A stretch of DNA of 16,494 nt from JANXQE01 sp035651635 (GTDB lineage: Bacteria; Verrucomicrobiota; Verrucomicrobiia; Limisphaerales; UBA8199). Location: the NCBI GenBank assembly GCA_035651635.1, contig DASRFK010000189.1:1-16494 (forward strand). Direction: 5' to 3'. The translations under genes were made by a program, and so were the position numbers. Below the pieces are notes generated by a model. It ran no database searches, was not told the DNA's origin, and was given only the letters and a program-made list of their open reading frames with translations. Positions 1 to 7,224 of this stretch are shown in pieces; position 1 is the first letter of the stretch, and every line of letters starts with the position of its first letter.

Positions 1-823
1 AAGTGCCCGGCTCCTTGCTCAAAGCCGCTAACTCCAGCCGCGCGGTATGTCCCCAACGCGCGAGCCAATGCAGCAGTTCTTCGTCCGAAAGCATCAGAGT
101 CTCTTCGCCGTCTGAACGGCCCGCGTGGCTCTGGGCCAGCCATTGAATGAATTCCCAATCTTCCGGAGCAAATAACTCCTGCTCATGCGCCGCTCGATTG
201 GTCAGCTCGACTATCTCGCTAAAGGTGCGAATCTTGTCCCCCGTCCTCGGGCGCGCCAACTGAAATTGCACCCCAAGGCGATAACGCGCTGGATGAGCCT
301 CATCAGGGATGGGCCGGCACAGAACGCGCAGTGAAGCGCGCGGAACGTCCAAATGCAACGGTCCAGGCGGAAACAGCCATTCTTCCAGGTGCCTGACCAA
401 TTGCTGTTCGCGGGCGGCATGCTCGACTTGAGCGAAGCGGTCGAGATTCCCAAAAGGAGCAAGCTCAGTCGGCAGCGACCTCTTAGCCCTCAGAAATAAG
501 AAAGCCACTTCTTCCAATCTGGCACGTCCCTGGGCCGCCAACAGCCGTGGCCACCAATCCGCACTGGGGAAATCCTTGCGCGAAAGCGAGAGTTTCTCGA
601 AATAATCCTCCAGCAGCAGCCAGGCTCTTTGCGAGTCGCCGCAACTGGCAAAGCTCTGCAGCAACTCCTCCCGTTCGCTGACCGCAGCCTTGGAGTCGGA
701 AAGCTCACGGCGCAAATCCGCCAGCACCCCGTACGTCTTCGACAACACCGAGTTGTGAGCGTCGTATTTGGATGGTTGTGGGGAACGTGAACCGTTCCCA
801 TTTCGTAATAGGACTTTTGCCAT
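1..823 (-). CDS. N-terminal part of a large unrecognised protein, possibly SNF2-helicase-like (runs off left edge)
   Basis: The minus strand is open without a stop for 274 codons from an ATG at 821-823 to the left edge, so only the N-terminus is visible. It begins MAKVLLRNGNGSRSPQPSKY. Residues about 20-110 are charged and probably helical. After that comes a segment with LHLDVPRASLRV, then TFSEIVELTNRAAHEQELF, then DWEFIQWLAQSH and ELLHWLARWGHTARLEL. From memory, this order of motifs resembles the region ahead of the ATPase core in some bacterial SNF2-type helicases. No Walker motif is visible because the rest lies outside the window, so the function is a guess. The gene is divergent from glnD, with about 140 bp between the start codons. 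I see no strong Shine-Dalgarno sequence before the ATG. The open frame is convincing; the function is not. Confidence 0.7.
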   Translation of the reverse strand, partial: MAKVLLRNGNGSRSPQPSKYDAHNSVLSKTYGVLADLRRELSDSKAAVSEREELLQSFASCGDSQRAWLLLEDYFEKLSLSRKDFPSADWWPRLLAAQGRARLEEVAFLFLRAKRSLPTELAPFGNLDRFAQVEHAAREQQLVRHLEEWLFPPGPLHLDVPRASLRVLCRPIPDEAHPARYRLGVQFQLARPRTGDKIRTFSEIVELTNRAAHEQELFAPEDWEFIQWLAQSHAGRSDGEETLMLSDEELLHWLARWGHTARLELAALSKEPGT

Positions 824-965
824 CTGACTACACCCGTAAATGGGTTCTATCATCCCGCCACAGATAGGGCCTGCTGGTCAATAGAAATGTAAAGAATTTT
901 TGCTCATCCCTGAAAACCCGGGGGCACTTGCGTTGCCCCTGGTTTGCAACCAAACTGAAGCGCGA

Positions 966-3737
966 ATGCAGGAACTGGTTAAGAAAATCCAAGCCGATGC
1001 CGAGGCCCGCTTGCGCTTGCCCCCAGGCAGACAGGCCACCCAGGAACTGCCCCGATACAAGGGCTTTCTGAAGTTGGAGACGCATCGGCTGAAGATGGCC
1101 CACCGAGCGGGTGGCGATGGCCTGGTTATCTGTCATGCACGGGCAGCCGTGCTGGACGCGCTCTTGCGTCACCTTTGGGACGCTGCCAAGGCCGGATTGT
1201 CCGAACAAGCTCAAAAGGAGTTCCCTGCCCTGGTGTTGGTCGCCATCGGTGGTTACGGTCGTGCCGAGCTTAATCCTCACAGCGATATCGATTTCATGTT
1301 CCTGCATGATCGGCAGATTGCCGCGCGCCGTCCGCTACCGCACCTCTCCAAAATCATCGACGGCTTGCTTTACCCGCTCTGGGACATCGGATTGAAGGTT
1401 GGGCATTCCGTGCGGACAGTTGACGATTGCATCAAGGTCGCCAACAGCGACATGCAGTCCAAGACCTCGCTGATTGAGTCAAGAGTTGTCACTGGGGACG
1501 CCACGCTGTTCGGGAAGTTCGAAAAGGCATTAGTAGCCAAATGCGTGAACAAGCATGAGGAAGAGTATATCGCCATGCGCATCGCGGACCAAAATGCCCG
1601 CCGCAACAAGTTTGGCAACTCAGCCAGCATGCAGGAGCCGAATATCAAGAACGGGTGCGGCGGCCTGAGGGACTATCAGAACCTTCTCTGGATGGCTTTC
1701 TTCAAGTACCGCACCCGTTCGCTCACGGAGCTGCAGGCCCATGAAATGATCGGCGAAAGCGAGCGCAAGCAGCTTGAGGCGGCGTATGACTTTTTGCTGC
1801 GCGTGCGCACCGAAATGCACTACCACGCCGACCGTGGCATGGACGTGCTGACCAAAAGCTTGCAACCGGCCGTAGCGCACAATCTGGGCTACGCCGAACG
1901 GTCGCCCAGCCGCCGCATCGAGCGCTTCATGCGCGATGTGTACAGCCACTCCCGCAACATCTTTCGCATCACTCATACCGTCGAGCAGCGCCTGGCACTC
2001 CTGCCCAAACCACGCAAGCTCTCCTTTCGTTCCCTCCTGCCATCTGGCCGAAGCCGTCCGGTCGAACCAATCGATGGTTTTAAAATCATCGACGGCGAGA
2101 TCCAGGCAGCTACTCCCAGGGTTTTTCGAGACCAACCGCGCCGACTGATGCGCCTGTTTCTCTATGCGCAACAACGAGGCCTGGAAATTCATCCGGACCT
2201 GGCCCAATTGGTTCGCAACCAACTCGGGCTGGTAGACCGGGCCTTCCTGACCGATGAACACGTGCGCGAAACCTTTTTAACCATTTTAGGCCAGCGCGGC
2301 AGCGTTTCGCGCATCCTGCGGGCCATGCATGAAATGGATTTGCTGGGCAAGTACATCCCGGAATTCGGCAAACTGACCTGCCTGGTCCAGCACGAATTTT
2401 ATCATCAGTACACGGCGGACGAGCACACGCTGATGTGCCTCGAACAACTGGATAGAATCTGGGAAGCCAAAGAAACGCCCTATAGCGAATACGTGCCCCT
2501 GTTCCAAAAATTGGAGCGCCCCTTTCTTTTATATCTGGCCCTGCTGCTCCATGACGTAGGCAAAGCCGACGGGCATGGCAACCACTCAAATGTGAGCGCC
2601 GAACTGGCACTCCGCGTCGCCAAGCGCCTGCGCCTCGACGGCGCCTCCACCCATACGCTCTGCCTGGTCATCGAACACCACTTGCTCATGGCCAGCACCT
2701 CGCAACGGCGCGACCTCGATGACCCCGCCGTCATCCGCCGCTTCGGCAAGCAGGTGCAAAATTCCGAAGCCCTAACCCTGCTGACACTGCATACCTTCGT
2801 CGATTCCCAAGCCACCAGCGACAAGCTCTGGAATGGGTTCAAGGATTCCCTGCTTTGGTCGCTTCACAATAAGACGGCGGCACTGATGGCCGGCGGAACC
2901 GAATTTGTTCGAGCCGAAGAAAAACAACGCGAATTGCTGCGCGAAGAAGTCGCGGGCCTCATGGACGCCGAACTGTCGAGCGAAGAGCTGCAGGCTCACT
3001 TCGAAACCCTGCCGCCGCGCTATTATCAAATCCATTCGGCGCGCGAGGTGCTCGAGGATGTGGCGCGGGCTCACCAGTTCATGCGGTTGCAAACCTCCGA
3101 CCAGGAAAATCCGCTTGCGCCAGTGGTGGTCTGGCACGATCAGCCCGACCGCGCCTGTAACACGGTCAAAGTCTGCACCTGGGACCGCGCCGGGCTCTTC
3201 TGGAAAATTGCCGGGTCGTTCAGCGCCGCCGGCTTGAACATCCTGAGCGCGCAAATCTTCACCAGAACCGATGGCATCGTGCTCGATACTTTTTACGTTC
3301 AGGACGCCCGGACCGGCAATCTCGCCGGCGCCGAGCAACGGAAACGCTTTGAAGAAGTGGTCCAGAAAGCGCTCACCGGCGAAGAGGTAGATTTCCACGC
3401 CTTGATTGCGCGCCAGAAAATCACGCGCCCGGTTTACCAGGCCTATACCGGCGAGCGGATCGCCACCCGCATCGGCTTCGACAATGATGCGTCCGACACG
3501 CGCACCGTCATTGAAGTCGAAACTGAAGACCGTGTCGGCCTGCTCTACGCCATCTCCGAGCGACTTTCGGAATTGTCTCTCGACATCTCGGGCGCCAAGA
3601 TCAGCACTGAACGCGGCGCCGCCATTGATAGCTTTTATGTGCGTGAGCTGGACGGCACCAAAATTGTCGCCACCGAGCGCCAGCACGCCATTGAACATCG
3701 ATTGCGCTCGGCGATTGCCGAGCTGGACCGCCGGTAA
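966..3737 (+). CDS. glnD: Bifunctional [protein-PII] uridylyltransferase / uridylyl-removing enzyme
   Basis: GlnD adds UMP to the PII signal protein when nitrogen is short and removes it when glutamine is high, so it is the cytoplasmic sensor of nitrogen status. The domains are in the usual order in 923 residues (E. coli: 890). The nucleotidyltransferase motif GGYGRAELNPHSDID is at 95-109, with the metal-binding Asp pair at its end. The family motif NIKNGCGGLRDYQNL is at 226-240. The HD hydrolase domain shows YHQYTADEHT around 479-488 and LLLHDVGK at 526-533, with GNHS at 538-541. Two ACT domains that bind glutamine lie at about 733-810 and 847-920. Nothing catalytic appears missing. I start at ATG 966, just before the conserved region; an in-frame TTG at 900 would add 22 residues. 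No PII gene, amtB or glnA is nearby. The stop lies 8 bp from the end of the convergent zinc-ribbon gene. Confidence 0.96.
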   Translation: MQELVKKIQADAEARLRLPPGRQATQELPRYKGFLKLETHRLKMAHRAGGDGLVICHARAAVLDALLRHLWDAAKAGLSEQAQKEFPALVLVAIGGYGRAELNPHSDIDFMFLHDRQIAARRPLPHLSKIIDGLLYPLWDIGLKVGHSVRTVDDCIKVANSDMQSKTSLIESRVVTGDATLFGKFEKALVAKCVNKHEEEYIAMRIADQNARRNKFGNSASMQEPNIKNGCGGLRDYQNLLWMAFFKYRTRSLTELQAHEMIGESERKQLEAAYDFLLRVRTEMHYHADRGMDVLTKSLQPAVAHNLGYAERSPSRRIERFMRDVYSHSRNIFRITHTVEQRLALLPKPRKLSFRSLLPSGRSRPVEPIDGFKIIDGEIQAATPRVFRDQPRRLMRLFLYAQQRGLEIHPDLAQLVRNQLGLVDRAFLTDEHVRETFLTILGQRGSVSRILRAMHEMDLLGKYIPEFGKLTCLVQHEFYHQYTADEHTLMCLEQLDRIWEAKETPYSEYVPLFQKLERPFLLYLALLLHDVGKADGHGNHSNVSAELALRVAKRLRLDGASTHTLCLVIEHHLLMASTSQRRDLDDPAVIRRFGKQVQNSEALTLLTLHTFVDSQATSDKLWNGFKDSLLWSLHNKTAALMAGGTEFVRAEEKQRELLREEVAGLMDAELSSEELQAHFETLPPRYYQIHSAREVLEDVARAHQFMRLQTSDQENPLAPVVVWHDQPDRACNTVKVCTWDRAGLFWKIAGSFSAAGLNILSAQIFTRTDGIVLDTFYVQDARTGNLAGAEQRKRFEEVVQKALTGEEVDFHALIARQKITRPVYQAYTGERIATRIGFDNDASDTRTVIEVETEDRVGLLYAISERLSELSLDISGAKISTERGAAIDSFYVRELDGTKIVATERQHAIEHRLRSAIAELDRR

Positions 3738-3745
3738 TCACTCAC

Positions 3746-3994
3746 TCAGCTGGACCCTTTCTCCCCTTCCCGAGGCTTTCGCTCAGGCCCGGGCGCTGGT
3801 TGAGGGCCGGCTCCGGGAACGAAAGTGGCCCACGTCATCCCCGACTCCGGCGCGAATTGGGCGGTCTGGCCGGGCACAGGAGGGATCCGGATCAACACAC
3901 GGCAACTCGGGCATTGAATCTGCCGGCCAGAGAACTCCTCCCGGCATTGGAGATGCTGTTGGCAATGAGGACATGAAAACTTGAAATCGGCCAT
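3746..3994 (-). CDS. Small zinc-ribbon protein of unknown function
   Basis: This 82-residue protein begins MADFKFSCPHCQQHLQCREE. It carries CPHC at residues 8-11 and CPSC at 28-31, which together would hold one zinc ion in a rubredoxin-like knuckle. The C-terminal half is rich in Pro and Gly and looks disordered, with a basic and acidic tail. From memory, very similar N-termini occur on many Verrucomicrobiota proteins, often ahead of other domains; here nothing follows. The frame stays open upstream to 4129, but the sequence there is not protein-like, so I start at the ATG at 3992-3994, with a weak AGAAG about 5 bases upstream. It converges with glnD. No function can be assigned beyond zinc binding. 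It may be a fragment of a longer protein. Confidence 0.6.
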   Translation of the reverse strand: MADFKFSCPHCQQHLQCREEFSGRQIQCPSCRVLIRIPPVPGQTAQFAPESGMTWATFVPGAGPQPAPGPERKPREGEKGSS

Positions 3995-4045
3995 AAGAAC
4001 TTCTGGTGTTTGCAAAAGCATGCACCAATCCAGCCCTGCCCGCAA

Positions 4046-4067
4046 CGCTGGAAACTCGCTGGAAACT
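4046..4067. repeat. 11-bp direct duplication
   Basis: CGCTGGAAACT occurs twice back to back, at 4046-4056 and 4057-4067, in the 184-bp gap between the zinc-ribbon gene and the chagasin-like gene. It looks like a small slippage duplication. I see nothing else in this gap. Confidence 0.6.
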
Positions 4068-4178
4068 CGCGTCGTCACCGCCTCGGCAGAACCCCGCCAT
4101 CCTGGCCGAACTCTGCCAAAAGGCCGCACGGGTGCGCTGGGCGACTGGAATTACCGACGCCCTCGGCGCCGTTGCCCC

Positions 4179-4556
4179 TTAGCGGCCAGTCATTCGCGTG
4201 ATCACTACGACAAAATTGGTCTTACGCGCCGGCGCCACGTCGTTCTCCCAGAGCTTGCCATATTTCAGGTAAATCTCGGTTTTGCCTTCCGCGAGTGCTC
4301 GGAAACTCAAGACATCGCTGCCGGGCCCGGCGGCTCCGCCGGAGCGGCCGCGTTTGTACTCGCTGCCCAGCAGTTTGAGCAGCCGTTCATCCAAAGGACG
4401 CGCCAGCAGCCATTGGTTCCCGCTCGCTGGATTGGATTCCAGAGTAAGTTTAAATTCTTCGCCTACCGCAGCCTTGATTGGCTTTGGCTTTTCTTCCGCG
4501 CCGGCTCCGCCTGCCACGCAGGACAGGGCAAATAGCAGCAGAATGAATCTCTTCAT
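4179..4556 (-). CDS. Secreted chagasin-like protease inhibitor (family I42)
   Basis: This is a 125-residue protein with a signal peptide: basic MKRF, a hydrophobic core LLLFALSCVA, and a likely cleavage after AGA at residue 20. The mature part matches the chagasin family, which blocks papain-like (C1) cysteine proteases with three loops. The loops are visible as NPASGNQW at 42-49 (family NPTTGY), a Gly-rich stretch at 70-80, and KLWEND at 101-106 (family RPW). The size fits the family. The start lies 4 bp after the stop of the upstream NIPSNAP gene, and AGGTGA, overlapping that stop, serves as the Shine-Dalgarno. The two genes are therefore probably co-transcribed and translationally coupled. 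No cysteine protease target is encoded in the window. The protein could control a periplasmic or external protease. The family call is firm; the target is unknown. Confidence 0.85.
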   Translation of the reverse strand: MKRFILLLFALSCVAGGAGAEEKPKPIKAAVGEEFKLTLESNPASGNQWLLARPLDERLLKLLGSEYKRGRSGGAAGPGSDVLSFRALAEGKTEIYLKYGKLWENDVAPARKTNFVVVITRMTGR

Positions 4557-4560
4557 GAGC

Positions 4561-5316
4561 TCACCTGGCAGGGGAAAAATCGGTGGGGGCCATTAGCACG
4601 GATTTGACTCCGTTTTCTATGGTGAGCGAGCCATTGGCTTCGGAGTCGGCCTTGACTTTGATCCATTCGGGGTCGGCGCGAAACGCCTTGAAAGAATCAG
4701 ACCAAGCCGCGTAATCCTTGTGAACTAATATATAGATCAGCCGTTCGCCGGCGCCATCCTTGCCCTCGGTGGGCACCCAATAGCCGAACTGCGACATCCC
4801 ATGCCGGGCGAACAGAGCAGTCGTGTGATTCCTGAACCGCGCCAAGAGAGCGTCGAGCTTGCCCGGAGCAGCCTGGTAGATGCGCAACTCGTATAACCGC
4901 GGCGCGGCGGACACCTCGGCCCTGACCGGGGGAGAAAAATCTGTCGGTTGGAGATATACCGATTCGACTTTGGTTACCAGCTTGCCTTGGCGCTCTGAGG
5001 CCCGGGCCACTGCCTGCCATTCCGGGTCGGAGGAAAACGCTTTCCAGGAGCTCTCGCGGGCTTCCCGGCTCGGGTAGGCCAGGAGATAGATCAATTTGTT
5101 CTCGGAATTAGTCTGGGGCAGCCAATAACCCATATTGGCCATGCCATGCTTCTCGAAGAGCTTAAGCGTATGATCGCGGAAGCGCGCCAGTAGATCATCG
5201 AGTTTCCCTGGAGCGGCATAATAGGTCCGCATCTCGAAAAACCGGGTTTCTTTTTCGGCGCCCAGGCAGGTGCCTGCCCACAAGAGGGAACTCGCCAGCA
5301 GAATTTGAAACTTCAT
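4561..5316 (-). CDS. Secreted protein with two NIPSNAP domains
   Basis: This is a 251-residue protein with an N-terminal signal sequence (MKFQILLASSLLWAGTCLGA, likely cut before EKE). Two homologous NIPSNAP-type halves follow. The first starts FFEMRTYYAAPGKLDDLLARF at about residue 26 and the second LYELRIYQAAPGKLDALLARF at about 140. Each continues with a His-Gly-Met and a GYW motif (MANMGYWLP, MSQFGYWVP). NIPSNAP domains have a dimeric alpha/beta-barrel ferredoxin-like fold, and the two halves probably pair within one chain. Bacterial members have no agreed biochemical role, so none is claimed. The fragment WAGTC is a poor lipobox, so I favour ordinary export over lipoprotein anchoring. It is the first gene of a likely two-gene unit with the chagasin-like inhibitor, and it is divergent from the MIP channel across a 215-bp gap in which I see no clear promoter. 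Confidence 0.88.
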   Translation of the reverse strand: MKFQILLASSLLWAGTCLGAEKETRFFEMRTYYAAPGKLDDLLARFRDHTLKLFEKHGMANMGYWLPQTNSENKLIYLLAYPSREARESSWKAFSSDPEWQAVARASERQGKLVTKVESVYLQPTDFSPPVRAEVSAAPRLYELRIYQAAPGKLDALLARFRNHTTALFARHGMSQFGYWVPTEGKDGAGERLIYILVHKDYAAWSDSFKAFRADPEWIKVKADSEANGSLTIENGVKSVLMAPTDFSPAR

Positions 5317-5531
5317 AGGTCGCCAACGTTTACCATAAACCTATGCGAGCGCGATCACTTGGCGATGTCAAAGGAAAAAGGGGCAGCGGCGCAGCGCAGA
5401 CTTTTAGAGTGCCCTCACTTTTTGAACGACAAACGTTGAGATGCGCCCGCTTGCAGCCACGGGAAGCGGGGAAAGATTGTAAATGAATGGCCGAGCGATT
5501 ACCGTGGCTTAACCAATCCAAACGGAAAACT

Positions 5532-6158
5532 ATGAACAAATACATTGTGGAATTCATTGGGACATTCTTTCTGGTTCTGACCGTTGGCTGCTGTGTGATA
5601 ATTGGGGGCGCCGGCGTCATTGCGCCTTTGGGGATCGGGGCTGTCCTCATGGTGATGATTTATGCGGGGGGCCACATTTCCGGCGGTCACTACAATCCCG
5701 CTGTAACCTTGGGCGTGTGGGTGAGAGGCCGGTGCGCGACTGCCGATGTGGTGCCATACTGGGCGGCGCAAATCGTCGGCGGGGTTCTGGCCGCTTTGGT
5801 CCTGAACTACCTTAAAGGGGACGTTTCGGCCAAACCCATGGTGCTGCGGCCTGGCCCGGCGCTGCTGGCGGAGTTTCTCTTCACCTTTGCGCTGGTGTAT
5901 GTCGTTCTTAATAGCGCTACCGCAAAAGCAACGGCCAACAATTCATTCTATGGCTTGGCCATTGGATTTACCGTTTTGGCCGGTGCCTTTTCGGTGGGAA
6001 GCATTTCCGGCGCGGCCTTCAACCCGGCGGTCGCAGTGGGAATCTCGATAATGGGTCTCTCGTCGTGGGCCAACATTTGGATCTACCTGCTGGCGTGTTT
6101 CGCGGCTGGCCTGGTTGCGGGCTTGGCGTTCAAATTTCTCAACCCTCAGGATAAATAG
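5532..6158 (+). CDS. MIP-family (aquaporin-like) channel
   Basis: This is a 208-residue inner-membrane channel with six hydrophobic helices and the two half-helix motifs GGHYNPAV (N55) and GAAFNPAV (N164) that define the family. It starts MNKYIVEFIGTFFLVL, which is a normal family N-terminus. I chose ATG 5532 over the in-frame start 45 bp upstream because the preceding 15 residues are polar, and GGA lies about 6 bases before this ATG. An ungapped alignment by eye to remembered E. coli AqpZ places Ile35, Ala152, Ala161 and Val167 at the four selectivity-filter positions (Phe43, His174, Thr183, Arg189). The Arg that normally follows the second NPA is therefore missing. The channel probably passes small solutes rather than only water, but the substrate cannot be named. 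It converges with the SDR gene, with 3 bp between the stops. Confidence 0.9.
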   Translation: MNKYIVEFIGTFFLVLTVGCCVIIGGAGVIAPLGIGAVLMVMIYAGGHISGGHYNPAVTLGVWVRGRCATADVVPYWAAQIVGGVLAALVLNYLKGDVSAKPMVLRPGPALLAEFLFTFALVYVVLNSATAKATANNSFYGLAIGFTVLAGAFSVGSISGAAFNPAVAVGISIMGLSSWANIWIYLLACFAAGLVAGLAFKFLNPQDK

Positions 6159-6161
6159 CAC

Positions 6162-7157
6162 TTAAAGCCGGGACTCCGCACGCCAAGCCTGGATCACTTG
6201 CTCGCAGAGCGCATCCACTTTGGCACTTAGGTTTTGTTGCTCCGGATGAGCGCGCAACCATTCCACAGATTCGCGCACGCCGAGGTGGAAAGGTTTGCGA
6301 CAATGGAAATCGGGTACGAACCGCTTGATCTTCGAGTTATCAAATATACCGGGATGCGACTTGTCGCCCTTAAGCGAGCCGGTCATTTGCGGCGCCATCT
6401 TGCAGATAAAATCCGTTGGCACCGTGACCACGACCGGCGCCGCGGCCCCGACGGCAGTCGCAATTTCACTGACGATTTGGTTCCAGGTCAGCACTTCGTC
6501 GCTCGTAATGTGAAATGCTTCTCCCACCGCTTTAGGATTAACCGTTAGTCCAGCCAGACCGACCGCAAAGTCAGAGGCCGCGGTGAGGGTCCACGGACTT
6601 TCCCCCTGATCAGGCACAAACACCGGTTTCCCCTGTTCCAAACGCTGGGCGAAGGTAAAGCTCGAACTGGAGACGGGATTGGGCACCCATAGTTTCGAGT
6701 AAGTGTGGGAGGGCCGCACGATGGTGACTGGAAACCCGTTCTCCTGGTGTTGGCGGCGCAACCATTCCTCGCAGGCCAGCTTCTTTTGCGCGTATTCCCA
6801 AAATGGATTGCCGAATGGACCTTCCTCCGTCAAAGGCAGTTTTGTCGGCGGCTTGAGATACACAGTGGCGGAGCTGATGAAAATGTATTGGCGCACCGCC
6901 CCTTTGAAAAGCTCGGCGTCCAATTGAACATCGGTCAGCTCATAGCCCAGAAAATTCGCCACGACCTCGGGATTTAACCCCTGAAGAGCTTGGGTCATGC
7001 TGGCGCGATCCCTGCGATCCGCGACGACCGCCTGGTACCCCTTGGGTACCACGCTGCGCCCCCGCGTCAGCACTGTGATCTGGTGGCCGCGCTCGTGAAG
7101 CAATCGGGCGCACTCAGCCGAAATGTTGCCCGTTCCGCCGATAAACAGGATTTTCAT
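6162..7157 (-). CDS. NAD(P)-dependent SDR-family epimerase/dehydratase-like protein
   Basis: This is a 331-residue soluble protein of the extended or atypical short-chain dehydrogenase superfamily. The nucleotide-binding loop is GGTGNIS at 7-13, on a first strand MKILFIGG. The catalytic region shows FISSATVY at 93-100 and a Tyr-x3-Lys pair at Y122 and K126 in WEYAQKK. Later segments (VTIVRPSHTYS, FHITSDEVLTWNQ) are typical of nucleotide-sugar-epimerase-like members, including the group close to plant CSP41. The substrate cannot be told from the sequence. No sugar pathway genes are adjacent. A candidate promoter lies just upstream, inside the 5' end of the divergent methyltransferase region. 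The fold is confidently assigned; the reaction is unknown. Confidence 0.9.
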   Translation of the reverse strand: MKILFIGGTGNISAECARLLHERGHQITVLTRGRSVVPKGYQAVVADRRDRASMTQALQGLNPEVVANFLGYELTDVQLDAELFKGAVRQYIFISSATVYLKPPTKLPLTEEGPFGNPFWEYAQKKLACEEWLRRQHQENGFPVTIVRPSHTYSKLWVPNPVSSSSFTFAQRLEQGKPVFVPDQGESPWTLTAASDFAVGLAGLTVNPKAVGEAFHITSDEVLTWNQIVSEIATAVGAAAPVVVTVPTDFICKMAPQMTGSLKGDKSHPGIFDNSKIKRFVPDFHCRKPFHLGVRESVEWLRAHPEQQNLSAKVDALCEQVIQAWRAESRL

Positions 7158-7165
7158 GTGCCTGG

Positions 7166-7193
7166 ACTATACCAAATCGCCGCTTCTTGCCAG
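7166..7193 (-). promoter_or_regulatory. Candidate promoter for the SDR gene
   Basis: On the minus strand CTGGCA (7188-7193, four of six matches to TTGACA) is separated by 16 bp from TATAGT (7166-7171, five of six matches to TATAAT). Transcription would begin only a base or two before the SDR start codon, giving almost no leader. This is weak evidence from spacing and motif match only. Confidence 0.35.
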
Positions 7194-7224
7194 CGTCGCT
7201 CGTTTGCCCGACAATTTGCAGCAC

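Noticed and set aside
2772..3698. A 308-codon open frame on the strand opposite glnD, and a 213-codon one at 1620-2261
   Set aside because: Both lie fully antisense to well-matched GlnD domains, have no recognisable family and look like byproducts of GC-rich codon use.
4179..4556. The chagasin-like protein as an inhibitor of the subtilase in the same window
   Set aside because: Chagasins act on cysteine proteases of the papain type, while the subtilase is a serine protease more than 11 kb away.
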